A DNA stretch of 64,000 nucleotides from Bradyrhizobium sp. Ash2021 (GTDB taxonomy: Bacteria; Pseudomonadota; Alphaproteobacteria; Rhizobiales; Xanthobacteraceae). How positions within the stretch are numbered: position 1 is the first letter of the stretch; each line of letters opens with the position of its first letter. Positions 27,147 through 36,289 of this stretch are shown one piece after another. Below the pieces are notes generated by a model. The model was not told where the DNA came from. It did no database searches and saw only the letters and a list, made by a program, of their open reading frames with translations. Position numbers and translations under genes: made by a program. The stretch lies in contig NZ_CP100604.1 in NCBI RefSeq assembly GCF_031202265.1, positions 6,740,501 through 6,804,500 of the forward strand, written 5' to 3'.

Positions 27147-28295
27147 TTAGGTCCCTGCCCTAGGCCTGATAACTACAAGCTGCCGTTCGGAATCAGGAAT
27201 GACCCTTGTTCCGAACTGCTGACATCTCCCATCCAGTGTCTGCTGGATCCATTCGATGTCCCGCCACGATGGAATGGAGAGACGAAAGTTCTTGATCTGC
27301 AGGGGAACCAGTTTGAGCGCATGGAGGCTTCCGTTGGTCGGATCCAGGTCGGCGAAATACATCAAGGCCAGGTCGTCCCGGTAGCGCTCGTAACCATGGA
27401 TCCCCTCATAGTCGTTCAGAAAATCACCGCAGCCATAGAGAATGAGGCGGTCCCGATAGATTTCGATCGCTCTCGGATGATGCGAAGAATGCCCGTGAAC
27501 GATCGACACGCCTGCCTGGTCGATGAGGGCCCGGGCCAAAATCTTCTGCTCATCCGGGATGTGATATCCCCAATTGGATCCCCAATGGATCGAAACGACG
27601 ATGAGATCGCCCGGCCGCCTGAGCGACATGACCCGGTCAGCGACCTCCAACGCGCTCGCCTCGCACAGGTCAGGCAGCAAGTTGACACCTGGAGCGTCGG
27701 GTGTCGCAGCCCACTCGAGCGGGATGCCGCTCGATGTCGATCCAAACGAAAAGATCAAGAGCCGCGCTTTGCCAACGTTCAGCACCGCGGGTGCACGCGC
27801 TTCGTGATCGTTGCGTCCTGCGCCCGTCGCCTTGACGTTGAGTTTCTGCAGAGTCGTCAGGGTCTCCAGCAAGCCGGCGCGGCCCCAATCAAGCACATGG
27901 TTGTTGGCCAATACACAGCAGTTGATCTTGGCCGCCGCTATACATTCTGCATTCTCGGGGCTCACGCGGTAGTTGATGCCCTTGTTCACGCGGTCGTGGC
28001 TGCGGGTTACGGCCGTTTCGAGATTGATGATCCGCGCGTCCGGCTGCATGCGCTCCAACTGGCCCAGTGCAGCGCCCCAAACGTAGGACGACCCGTTGCG
28101 CCGCGGAATGGGCCCGTTCGCCTGCTCGGCGAGCAGCACATAACCCTCCGCCGATCGTTCGTAATCTTCGTAAATTTCGGGGCTGCAGGGATGCGCCAAC
28201 ACCTGGTCGATGCCGCGGCCGCACATGACATCTCCGCATAAGAAGAGTCGCACCGATTTCCGATGCCCAGCCGGCAAATGTCTTTCCTCGGGCAT
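27147..28295 (-). CDS. CapA-family metallophosphatase-like protein
   Basis: A 382-residue protein of the CapA/PgsA family (bacterial poly-gamma-glutamate capsule synthesis-type, calcineurin-like fold). Motifs: LFLCGDVMCGRGID (metal Asp), INLETAVT (Glu), VLANNHVLDWG (Asn-His), SIHWGSNW and VHGHSSHHPRA (metal histidines), and YGCGDFLNDYEG. No signal peptide or capsule genes are present, so a capsule role is not supported here. The upstream RNase Z-like gene ends ten bases before its start, implying one operon. Confidence 0.85.
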   Translation of the reverse strand: MPEERHLPAGHRKSVRLFLCGDVMCGRGIDQVLAHPCSPEIYEDYERSAEGYVLLAEQANGPIPRRNGSSYVWGAALGQLERMQPDARIINLETAVTRSHDRVNKGINYRVSPENAECIAAAKINCCVLANNHVLDWGRAGLLETLTTLQKLNVKATGAGRNDHEARAPAVLNVGKARLLIFSFGSTSSGIPLEWAATPDAPGVNLLPDLCEASALEVADRVMSLRRPGDLIVVSIHWGSNWGYHIPDEQKILARALIDQAGVSIVHGHSSHHPRAIEIYRDRLILYGCGDFLNDYEGIHGYERYRDDLALMYFADLDPTNGSLHALKLVPLQIKNFRLSIPSWRDIEWIQQTLDGRCQQFGTRVIPDSERQLVVIRPRAGT

Positions 28296-28305
28296 GAAAT
28301 ACCAC

Positions 28306-29325
28306 TCAGGTTTTTGCGTCAGGTGTGGGATCCCTGAACGCCGTCATCACCTCTGCCAGCAAGCGCTCCTGCGCTCCCGCATAGCGCGGAGAGAAGTGAA
28401 ACGGCTCGACGCGGCGCACATTGGCTTCCCGCGCAATTTCTCCCGCAGCCGTGGTTGTAAGATGGGCCCGGTCCCTCGCCAATGCGGCGTCCGCCCCCGC
28501 AAATGCCGCCTCAATGAAGAGGATATCCGCATTCTGAACGAGCGCCACGATGGCGGCACGATTGGCCGGCGTGTCGGTGACATCGGTAACATAGGCAATC
28601 TTCTGACCGGCAGTGACCGTCAGGAGGTCACGCAGGCTGCCGAGCCGCTCGAGGCGACCTTCCGAAGTCGCAGCTCCATCGATCGGTATCAAATAATCGT
28701 CCGGACGGCCTTCCACAACGGCCTGCTTGAGCCACCGCAGCCACGGCCCGACAGGAAGCCCGCGCTCGGACAAGCGATTCTTCCAAATATTGACATGGGC
28801 CGCTCCCTGCAGGGCAAAGCCGAGGCAGGGCGTACGATGCTCGAGGATGGCGGCTGAGACGCGGCAGGTCCGTTCGTCACAGAGTACGCCGTCAAGAGTT
28901 GTTTTCGACGCCGACGGTTCCCCGGCAAAAGCCCTCTTCAACCGGAACTGCCTGGTAGAGATGGAGTTCGCCGTCTCAAGCTCGCTCACAACGAAGACTA
29001 GATCGGGGCCGTAGCTCTCGACCAGGTTCCATCGATAGGCCTGAAGCTTGTGATAGACGCACTCGGCAAAGCCGGCCGGGCCGTAAAGGTGTACTGTTTT
29101 CTCGTGTCCCACAAGCAAACGGAGCAGATGATCAAAGCCAATGAAATGATCGATATGCGCATGCGAGACGAAGATCTGGTCGACGCGTCGTATCTTCCGC
29201 GGTGACAGTGAAGCGATTTCTCCGAGATCGAACAGCACACTGTGTATTTTGAACAGCGTCTCCACATAGACCGTCGGGTCGCCGTAGCGACCGTTGACCA
29301 GGCTCGGATGGAAGATCGGTCGCAT
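28306..29325 (-). CDS. Ribonuclease Z-like metallo-beta-lactamase protein
   Basis: A 339-residue MBL-fold hydrolase. FVSHAHIDHFIGFDHLLRLL contains the HxHxDH zinc motif, followed by HLYGPAGFAECV, an ILEHRTPCLGF segment and YVTDVTDT/LFIEAAF with further metal ligands, in the order found in RNase Z (tRNA 3' processing endonucleases). An ordinary housekeeping Rnz usually has a histidine-rich exosite region that is not evident, so a different substrate is possible. It heads the operon with the CapA-family gene and diverges from the YbhB gene. Confidence 0.75.
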   Translation of the reverse strand: MRPIFHPSLVNGRYGDPTVYVETLFKIHSVLFDLGEIASLSPRKIRRVDQIFVSHAHIDHFIGFDHLLRLLVGHEKTVHLYGPAGFAECVYHKLQAYRWNLVESYGPDLVFVVSELETANSISTRQFRLKRAFAGEPSASKTTLDGVLCDERTCRVSAAILEHRTPCLGFALQGAAHVNIWKNRLSERGLPVGPWLRWLKQAVVEGRPDDYLIPIDGAATSEGRLERLGSLRDLLTVTAGQKIAYVTDVTDTPANRAAIVALVQNADILFIEAAFAGADAALARDRAHLTTTAAGEIAREANVRRVEPFHFSPRYAGAQERLLAEVMTAFRDPTPDAKT

Positions 29326-29622
29326 GGCAAACTATTCTGCAGCAGGTTTTTCACGCGTCTTGTGCGCCATTCTACCTTCACTGGCCAAGGAACCCTCCTT
29401 TGTACACCGGGTTGATTTTGGTCAATGCTCCATGAACTTTCAGATTTAAGCAGACTTTTGGACTCCGCACCGGCAAGATCGAACTACGGCTCTGCAATCT
29501 GATCACGCTCGTTCGGCTACGCGACGAGGTACGGCAATCGATGCTCGCTCGCTGGCCGAGGCGGATCTGGAAGGGCACGTCAAGCCCGCGCCGATGCCTC
29601 CTGCAGCCTGATGGAGAGAGCC

Positions 29623-30072
29623 ATGAAACTTGTTTCAAGCGCCTTCGCCGATGGTGCAGCAATTCCGCGACGCTTTACCTGCGACGGCGAAAACCTCTCG
29701 CCACCCTTGCAATGGTCCGGCGCGCCTGCAGGGACGCGCAGTCTTGTCCTGCTCTGCGATGATCCCGATGCGCCCGCCGGAACATGGCATCATTGGGCGG
29801 TCTACGATATTCCTCCGACCGTAACGGAGCTTGCGGAGGGGGCCGGGCAGAACACAAAGAAAAAGCTGGCCTTCAACGATTTTCGGAAAGCGGGCTATGG
29901 CGGCCCTTGTCCGCCGCACGGCCATGGGCCACACCACTATCACTTCCGGCTTCTTGCCCTCTCGACGGATCATCTTCGGGCACAGGCCAATGCGTCCTGC
30001 CGTGACGTCGAGCGGGAAGCACGCAAATTTGTGATCGCGGAAGCGATCCTCGTCGGTTGGTATGAGAGATAG
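29623..30072 (+). CDS. YbhB/YbcL family (PEBP, Raf-kinase-inhibitor-like) protein
   Basis: A 149-residue phosphatidylethanolamine-binding-fold protein. RRFTCDGENLSPPLQWSGAP, DDPDAPAGTWHHWAVYDIPP, GGPCPPHGHGPHHYHFRLLA are the three ligand-site segments of the family. The ATG at 29623 is chosen because GGAGAG lies six bases before it; an in-frame ATG at 29611 overlaps that site. Biological role in bacteria unclear. The ~300 bp to its left, shared with the divergent RNase Z-like gene, hold no other feature I can identify. Confidence 0.9.
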   Translation: MKLVSSAFADGAAIPRRFTCDGENLSPPLQWSGAPAGTRSLVLLCDDPDAPAGTWHHWAVYDIPPTVTELAEGAGQNTKKKLAFNDFRKAGYGGPCPPHGHGPHHYHFRLLALSTDHLRAQANASCRDVEREARKFVIAEAILVGWYER

Positions 30073-30233
30073 CCGCTTACGGCTAGGCCAATTCGGGATC
30101 GGGATTCGGTCTGCGGCTGCGGTACTACACTGAGATCGGTCCTCTCCAGCGCAGCAAATGGGCGGTGGCGTCCATCAGCCAGGCCCGGGCCGTACCTTAC
30201 CTGGTCCGTGAGCAACACGCTCGGCATCGGCTC

Positions 30234-30896
30234 TCACGGCGCTTGCGCCGGCTTGATCGCAGGAAATCGTTTGAGAATAGCGATAACCTCGTCGTCACTG
30301 ATCTGCCGAAAATCGCGGTAAAAATATCCAATCGCGCCAAGATCCCGCGGCGTTTCCAGGCAAACGATTGCATCCACTTCGGAATGCAGCTTCTCGACGG
30401 TATCAACCGGCGCCACGGGCACCGCGAGCACCAGTTCCTTCGGCTCCCGCTTGCGAACGGCTCTTATTGCTGCAAGCGTCGTTGCGCCGGTCGCAATCCC
30501 GTCATCGACGATGATCGCCACTTTCCCTTTTACTTCTGACCTTGCTCGACCGCCCAGATAGCGTTGACGTCGCCGCTCTATTTCGGCGTGCTCCTCGCTG
30601 CAGACCTTTTGGAACGTTCGCTCGCTCACGCCAGATAACTCGATAACGTCATTGTTGCGAATGACGGTCGGCTTATCGCCGTCCACGACGGCCCCCATCG
30701 CAAGTTCCGGCTGGCTTGGCAGACCGATCTTGCGGACAAGTATCAAATCAAGTGGAGCATCGAGAGAGGCGGCGATTTCCGCCGCGACCGAAACGCCGCC
30801 TCTGGGAAGCGCCAGGACCACGGGGTGGCGGCTCCTGTACTTGAGAAGTTCCTTCGCCAACTTCCGACCGGCATCGGTTCTGTTCTGAAACGGCAT
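30234..30896 (-). CDS. Phosphoribosyltransferase domain protein
   Basis: A 220-residue type I phosphoribosyltransferase. VAIIVDDGIATGATTLAAIR is the PRPP-binding loop; ALPRGGVSVAAEIA and LILVRKIGLPSQPELAMGA are the flanking segments typical of the stress-related PRTase group (often beside or fused to dienelactone hydrolases). Nucleobase substrate cannot be told from sequence. ATG 30896 (MPFQNRTDAGRKLAKEL) is preferred over 30914 because homologues begin near that phrase. Confidence 0.85.
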   Translation of the reverse strand: MPFQNRTDAGRKLAKELLKYRSRHPVVLALPRGGVSVAAEIAASLDAPLDLILVRKIGLPSQPELAMGAVVDGDKPTVIRNNDVIELSGVSERTFQKVCSEEHAEIERRRQRYLGGRARSEVKGKVAIIVDDGIATGATTLAAIRAVRKREPKELVLAVPVAPVDTVEKLHSEVDAIVCLETPRDLGAIGYFYRDFRQISDDEVIAILKRFPAIKPAQAP

Positions 30897-31373
30897 GACG
30901 GGCGACCCTTGCAAGGTCCTACATTATCGGCCCCGACAGGCATATTGTTGATTAGCACCAAACCGGCCGCGGCCTCAATTGGTCATGGCGCTTTCCACGT
31001 TTGATCAGCAAAACCAAGCCGTGGACGAAGATGCTGAGAACAACAGCGCGACTGCACTCACTCGTAAGGTAAGCTTTCTGAGCCGGCCGGAGAGCTACAA
31101 ACCGACAGCCGACAATGTGGTAGTGCGAAACACGCCCAAAGCCGCAAACTGATAAGGATTTCAATATTTGCTCATTTGCTTATCAGTGTGAACTGACTCC
31201 ATTTCTACTCATTCCTTATCAGTTACGAGATGGCTATTGCATTTGAACGGCCGCTTTGCGCTGCCAGAAGCGGCCGCTCAAGCGCTCTACGAGAGCCAGA
31301 CTCCTGCTTGATCGTTATAAATAGCACGCTCGCGGTAGAGCGACGCGGAGGGTGGAGTGGCGGAGGAGCCCTC
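30897..31373. other. Intergenic region upstream of the recombinase remnant
   Basis: No gene. It contains a nine-base inverted pair ACTGATAAG (31148) / CTTATCAGT (31179), a third CCTTATCAGT at 31213, and the dispersed palindrome at 31245. The CTTATCAG elements lie just before a tyrosine recombinase remnant and may be its binding sites. Confidence 0.45.
31204..31279. repeat. Extended repeat: TCTACTC..CCTTATCAGT plus dispersed palindrome
   Basis: TCTACTCATTCCTTATCAGT is followed by ACGAGATGGC and then GAACGGCCGCTTTGCGC..AGAAGCGGCCGCTC. The same order with a few changes recurs at 48451-48524, making this a repeat of ~75 bp rather than the palindrome alone. Confidence 0.6.
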
Positions 31374-31786
31374 ATGCTTGTTCGCCCTGTAGGGAGAAAA
31401 CAACGACCTTGGAACAAGGGATTGCTTATCGGACGGAAGAAGCCTCTCGAACCGAAGCACGTTTTGATCTATTCGTGTTCGTCTAGAAATCGCCCGATCA
31501 CGGCGTGACCTTGTCATCTTCAACCTAGCCGTCGACAGCAAGCTTCGCGCCTGCGATCTGGTCAAACTTCGATTGGACGACATTTGCTCAGGAACAAAGG
31601 TGCGGCATCGAGCGACGATTGTTCAAAAGAAGACCGGTCGACCAGTCCAGTTCGAGATCACGGAGCAATCGAGGAGCTCCGTTGAAGCCTGACTGCCAAT
31701 GCTCCGAATCACTGGTTCCCGATTTCTCTTCCCAAGTCGACTTCATGCAAGGCTCCACATATCAATCCGCCAATAAGCACGGCTAG

Positions 31787-33474
31787 CCCGGATATCTCAC
31801 ACAGTTGAGCGCAACGGAGCGCCGAATCAGCGAAAGTTGTTGTGCCGCAACCACTTTCCGATGATTCGAGGAGCGCCCCGATGCCGACAGAGTGTAGCGC
31901 AGAACTGTTCGAGTTTGCACCCGTAGCAAGCCGTCCGGTGATAGCGGGTTTTGATGGTGGAGCGATCACGTCGGACGCCGGGGCGCTGCTGTTGGGCGCA
32001 ACCGATCGGGCGATCGGGCTGGTTGGTCGGTTTGCCGAATGCTTCATCGATCGGCGGCACCCCCGGCTCGTCGAACATCTTGTACCGACGCTGGTCGGGC
32101 AGCGGGTCTTCGGGATTGCGCTCGGTTACGAGGACATCAACGACCACGACGAGCTGCGGCACGATCCGGTGATGGCGGTGCTGGCGGGCAAGCTGGCGGC
32201 CCGGCGGGGGGACTGCGCACCGGTGGCCGGCAAATCGACGCTGAACCGACTGGAGCTGAGCCGGGATGTGGCGACGCGTTACCACAAGATCGCGCACGAT
32301 CCGTCGGCGATTGAAGCCTTGTTTGTCACGCTGTTCCTGGAGGCGCACAAGACGGCGCCCCAGGAGATCGTCCTCGATCTCGACGCGACCGACGATCCGC
32401 TGCATGGGCACCAGGAGGGGCGGTTCTTCCACGGCTACTACGACTGCTACTGCTATCTGCCGCTGTACATCTTCTGCGGCCGTCACTTGCTGGCGGCGAA
32501 GCTGCGGCCCGCCAACATCGATGCCGCGGCCGGTTCGGTCGAGGAGATCGCCCGGATCGTGGCGCAGATCCGCGCGCGCTGGCCGCACACGCGCATCATT
32601 CTGCGCGCCGACTCGGGCTTTGCGCGCGACACGCTGATGAGCTGGTGTGAGGCCAATGGGGTCGACTTCATCTTCGGGCTTGCCAGGAACGTCCGTCTTG
32701 CGCGCACGATCGAGGCCGAATTGGCCGAGGCCCGCGACGAGAGCCAGGCGAGCGGGGAGCCGGCGCGCCGCTTCAAGGAGCTGATCTGGTCGACCCGCAA
32801 GAGCTGGAGCCGCAAGCGGCGGGTCATCGTCAAGGCGGAGTGGACGAAAGGCGAGGCCAATCCGCGCTTCATCGTCACCTCGCTGACCGGCGCCGATGGC
32901 GAGGGCCGGCATCTCTACGAAGCAGTCTACTGCGCCCGCGGCGAGATGGAGAACCGCATCAAAGAATGCCAGATGGACCTGTTCGCCGATCGCACCTCCA
33001 CCGCCACCATGAAGGCCAACCAGTTGCGGCTTTACTGCGCCTCGATGGCCTACGTGCTGATCGAGGGCCTACGTCGCATCGCTCTGCAGGCGACCGACCT
33101 GGCCGATGCCAGCTGCGGCACCATTCGCCGCAAGCTGTTCAAGATCGGCGCGCTCGTCACCATCAGCGTTCGCCGCATCAAGTTCGCCATGGCGTCCGGC
33201 TGTCCCTACAAGGCCGTCTTTGCCACTGCACATCAGGCTCTCATCGCTGCCGCCAACACGAGCTGAGCCGCGGGCCTCGCCGACATCGCCGAGGTTGGCC
33301 CACAACGGGACCGGCGCGCCCAGATTTACCCGCATGCCGCGCACGACCAAACCCAGACTCGCTTGCCGCGAGCCGCTTGGCCATAACCGCCCCTCCACCT
33401 AACCAGAGGCCGCGACAAGGCACCGCTTGACGCCGTACCCCGTGCCTTATCAATGGTGGTGTGAGATATCCGGG
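31787..33474 (+). mobile_element. Complete IS1380-family insertion sequence
   Basis: Ends are CCCGGATATCTCACAC at 31787-31802 and its exact reverse complement at 33459-33474. The flanking bases CTAG (31783-31786 and 33475-33478) are a four-base target duplication, as expected for IS1380. Total 1,688 bp with one transposase gene inside. Perfect ends suggest a recent insertion into an already damaged recombinase gene. Confidence 0.9.
31881..33266 (+). CDS. IS1380-family transposase
   Basis: A 461-residue DDE transposase that seems intact. VLDLDATDDPLHG carries the first aspartate, IILRADSGFARD the second, and GEMENRIKECQMDLFADRTS the glutamate, all in the order of the IS4/IS1380 group. The ATG at 31881 follows GAGGAG by eight bases; an upstream in-frame start at 31842 would overlap the element's terminal region. 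It is the only gene in the element. Confidence 0.92.
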   Translation: MPTECSAELFEFAPVASRPVIAGFDGGAITSDAGALLLGATDRAIGLVGRFAECFIDRRHPRLVEHLVPTLVGQRVFGIALGYEDINDHDELRHDPVMAVLAGKLAARRGDCAPVAGKSTLNRLELSRDVATRYHKIAHDPSAIEALFVTLFLEAHKTAPQEIVLDLDATDDPLHGHQEGRFFHGYYDCYCYLPLYIFCGRHLLAAKLRPANIDAAAGSVEEIARIVAQIRARWPHTRIILRADSGFARDTLMSWCEANGVDFIFGLARNVRLARTIEAELAEARDESQASGEPARRFKELIWSTRKSWSRKRRVIVKAEWTKGEANPRFIVTSLTGADGEGRHLYEAVYCARGEMENRIKECQMDLFADRTSTATMKANQLRLYCASMAYVLIEGLRRIALQATDLADASCGTIRRKLFKIGALVTISVRRIKFAMASGCPYKAVFATAHQALIAAANTS

Positions 33475-33715
33475 CTAGTGCATCGCTGGGTTGAAAGTAT
33501 CGGCTTGGAGTCAACCGCTTTTGGCACGCACTCGATGCGACGCACGAAGACTGCCCGGATCTATCGCAAGACTGGCAACCTGCGCGCTGTGCAACTCCTA
33601 CTCGGCCAAACGAAGCTAGAGAGCACCGTCCGTTATCTCGGGATCGAGGTGGATGACGCTCTAAATATCGCCGAGCAGATCGAGCTCTAATCGTCGACCA
33701 CTGGCATCCTGCCGG

Positions 33716-33742
33716 TGGTCGCTTACGCGCCAGAAGCGGCCA
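33716..33742. repeat. Dispersed short palindrome
   Basis: TGGTCGCTTACGCGCCAGAAGCGGCCA, a degenerate copy of the palindrome family, between the recombinase remnant and the chaperonin gene. Confidence 0.4.
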
Positions 33743-33854
33743 TCGCTTCCCGCGTATTGACGAGATTGTAGAATGGCGCGCTCGCGCGCGTGTTTCCTTT
33801 GCCGCAACTAATGCCGCGACCAGTACCGTCTCTCGTCTTGATCAGCCGCGTATT

Positions 33855-35492
33855 TCAGGCTCGGCCGAGAAGCTCTGCTCCGCCGCCCCGCGCCGGTGCC
33901 GCCGTCGGATCAAAATCGTCCGGCTTCTTGGCTATCAACGTCTGCGTCGTGAGAATTAATCCCGCTACCGATGCCGCATTGCGCACCGCGCTATAGCTCA
34001 CCTTGACGGGATCGATGATGCCGGCCTGGACTAGATCAACGAGGCCTCCTGTGCGGGCATCGAGGCCAACGCCATTAAGCGATTTTGCCACCTTGTTGAC
34101 GTAGGTCTTGCCGTCCAGACCGCAATTGGCGGCAATCCGGAAAAGCGGTTGCATCAGGGCCTGCTGCAGAAGTTCTGCGCCTTGCCGGGCGCTGCCGGTG
34201 AGGCTGGCGATCAGCGGATCCAGTGCCGGCGCAGCACGCACCAGGGCGACGCCGCCGCCCGGCACGACACCCTCTTCGAGCGCGGCGCGCGTGGCGTTAA
34301 TCGAATCCTCGATCAATTGCACACGTCGCTTCTGCTCGACGGGAGTTGCGCCGCCGGCGAGAATGATGGCCGTACCGCCCGCGAGCTTTGCCAGCCGCTC
34401 CTGAAACTTGTCGCGCTCGATGTTCTCCGGCGCGGCGTCATATTGCCGCTTGATCTGTTCGCGCCGGGCGTCGATGGCAACTTGATTGCCATTGCCTGCG
34501 GTGATCAGCGTTCGTTCAGCCGAGATCCGCACCTGGCGCGCGCTGCCGAGATCGGCGAATCCGCACTTGTCGACACTGCCACCGAGATCGCGGGCGATGA
34601 CCTTTCCCCCCGTCGTGATCGCGATATCCTCAAGCAGGGCCTTGCGCCAGTGTCCGTATTCCGGTGGATGAATGGCCGCAACCCTGAGCTGGTCGCGCTC
34701 GCGCCGTGCCAGCATGTCGATGATGCAGGACGGGGCCACCTCATCGGCGATCAGCAGCAGCGGCCGTCCGCTCTTCGCTATCAATCCATAAGCCGTCGTC
34801 AACTCGGCTGGCGACAGGATCTTGTGGTCCGTCATCAGAATGTAGGGATTATCGAGCACGACCTGCATCCTCTCGACATCCGTCACCATGTGATGGGACA
34901 GATAGCCGCGGTCGAACGCCATGCCCTCGACAACTTCCAGGACGGTGTTGACGCCGATGCCAAATTGCACGTCGACGATGCCCTGCGCCCCAGCCCGTTC
35001 AAAGGCTTCAGCGACAAGATTTCCAAGCGCGACATCGTTGGCGGCAACGCGTGCGATCGCCCGCACACCCTCGCCGCCCTGTAGCTGCTTTGCCTCTCGT
35101 TTCAGGGTTGCGATGGTCGCCTCGACGGCCGCTTCGATGCCATGAACCAGTTCCACCGGATTGGCGCCACCAGCGAGGCACGCAAGCCCCTGCTGAACAA
35201 GCGCATCCGCCAGCACCGTCGCTGTCGTGGTGCCATCGCCGGCGACCTCGTTGGTCTGCCGGGACACCTCGCGCACGATCTGCGCGCCCATATTCTCGAA
35301 CGGACATTCGAGTTCGATCTCGTCGGCTATGCTTACGCCGTCGCGGGAGACGATCGGCGTGCCGATCGGTCGATCCATGATCGCGTTCATACCCTGCGGT
35401 CCCAGCGTCGCCGCGACAGCCCGCGCCAGTTTTGCAACCCCGCGGCCCAGGGCCTCGCGCGCGGCTTCGTCGTGCAGCATCATCTTTGGCAT
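33855..35492 (-). CDS. mimG: Divergent GroEL chaperonin of the monooxygenase cluster
   Basis: A 545-residue GroEL homologue. ATP-site segments are conserved (GDGTTTATVLADAL, LGPQGMNAIMD, EEGVVPGGGVALV). The rest is divergent (start PKMMLHDEAAREALGRGVAK), and the C-terminus ends PARGGGAELLGRA rather than a Gly-Gly-Met tail. No groES lies next to it. In mycobacteria a chaperonin-like product encoded beside mimABCD is needed to obtain active hydroxylase, so the same job, folding the hydroxylase, is inferred here. It is the last gene of the operon; AGGAGG-like GGGAGGAAA precedes the start at 35492. Confidence 0.9.
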   Translation of the reverse strand: MPKMMLHDEAAREALGRGVAKLARAVAATLGPQGMNAIMDRPIGTPIVSRDGVSIADEIELECPFENMGAQIVREVSRQTNEVAGDGTTTATVLADALVQQGLACLAGGANPVELVHGIEAAVEATIATLKREAKQLQGGEGVRAIARVAANDVALGNLVAEAFERAGAQGIVDVQFGIGVNTVLEVVEGMAFDRGYLSHHMVTDVERMQVVLDNPYILMTDHKILSPAELTTAYGLIAKSGRPLLLIADEVAPSCIIDMLARRERDQLRVAAIHPPEYGHWRKALLEDIAITTGGKVIARDLGGSVDKCGFADLGSARQVRISAERTLITAGNGNQVAIDARREQIKRQYDAAPENIERDKFQERLAKLAGGTAIILAGGATPVEQKRRVQLIEDSINATRAALEEGVVPGGGVALVRAAPALDPLIASLTGSARQGAELLQQALMQPLFRIAANCGLDGKTYVNKVAKSLNGVGLDARTGGLVDLVQAGIIDPVKVSYSAVRNAASVAGLILTTQTLIAKKPDDFDPTAAPARGGGAELLGRA

Positions 35493-35536
35493 TGATTTCC
35501 TCCCGATTTTTGTTGCCGTTGGCTTCCGGCGCCCCG

Positions 35537-36289
35537 CTAAGACGGATTCACCTTGGGACGCTCGGGCAAAGGGGTCGTCATGTCGAAGCGCGCCGACAAC
35601 AGGCCACGGCACAAGGCGCCGTTGAACTCGGCGTTGACACCGACGCGCCGCAGGCCTCTGACATAAACCTCGAGGCCCTCGGCCGGGAGACGCCGCCCCT
35701 CCGCCGACAGGAATGCCGGCGCATCCGGGCTGCACGGTCCAACGATCTCGCGCCGCTCCAGATAGCGCCCCACCAGGTCTTGGCCTTCCTTTTCGACAAC
35801 CAGCGCCTGGACATCGGCAAGGATCATCGTGACGAGTTGTTCCGCCGTGTAACCCCGAGCCATCAGCTGACTCAGCAGTGCTTCCTGGCGGCGCTGAAAC
35901 GCCTTCAGGAGAAAGGTGCGACGCACTTCACTCAAATCTGCGGTTGCCTCGCTGCCGAAGGTTTCCTGGAACGACAGGCCCTGCGAAATACCGCAGTTGA
36001 TCTTGTCGGCATACATGTGCTCGCCAAGAACGACGCTCGCACCGCGAACCCATGGCAAGGCGCTCACGGCCGCACGCATATCGTCCGCCATCATGAAGGC
36101 GAAGTTGGCGGCGCACCAATAGGTCGGTAGACGGAACTGGATGTGGACATGGTCGATGGCATCCACCTCCACGCTAGTGACGAAGCCGAGTTCTGTCACC
36201 GACTCGTCGAGTTCCGGGTCGGTCACATGGTGTAGCCGATCCCAGATCTCGGACGTACGACCGGCATATGGTCCGCTGGCAACGGTCAT
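35537..36289 (-). CDS. DUF59/MIP18-type metal-sulfur assembly protein
   Basis: A 250-residue protein whose N-terminus (LHHVTDPELDESVTELGFVT, then IQFRLPTYWCAANFAFMMAD) matches the DUF59/MIP18 domain involved in iron-sulfur or other metal-centre assembly. The C-terminal ~130 residues are less familiar, with a charged helical part. The ATG at 36289 overlaps the amidohydrolase stop (ATGA), showing translational coupling. In monooxygenase clusters of this type a DUF59 gene is a regular member; maturation of the di-iron enzyme or the reductase's Fe-S centre is inferred. Confidence 0.85.
   Translation of the reverse strand: MTVASGPYAGRTSEIWDRLHHVTDPELDESVTELGFVTSVEVDAIDHVHIQFRLPTYWCAANFAFMMADDMRAAVSALPWVRGASVVLGEHMYADKINCGISQGLSFQETFGSEATADLSEVRRTFLLKAFQRRQEALLSQLMARGYTAEQLVTMILADVQALVVEKEGQDLVGRYLERREIVGPCSPDAPAFLSAEGRRLPAEGLEVYVRGLRRVGVNAEFNGALCRGLLSARFDMTTPLPERPKVNPS

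Larger units (their letters stand above)
31374..33690 (+). pseudogene. Tyrosine recombinase, split by IS1380 and inactivated
   Basis: Pieces of one small phage-type integrase flank the IS. The left part is RPWNKGLLIGRKKPLEPKHV, then after a frameshift near 31460 RDLVIFNLAVDSKLRACDLV and VRHRATIVQKKTGRPVQFEI, with stops at 31689 (TGA in place of a usual Trp) and 31774 (TAA). The right part, from 33479, is HRWVESIGLESTAFGTHSMR RTKTARIY and ..LLLGQTKLESTVRYLGIEV, carrying the H-x-x-R and final tyrosine. Removing 31787-33474 plus one CTAG rejoins the halves in frame. So the gene had a frameshift, two stops and an insertion. Confidence 0.85.

Noticed and set aside
31827..32912. 361-residue minus-strand open frame
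   Set aside because: Antisense to the IS1380 transposase.
33855..35492. Housekeeping groEL
   Set aside because: No groES beside it, a divergent sequence and no GGM tail; its position at the end of the monooxygenase operon argues for a dedicated chaperonin.
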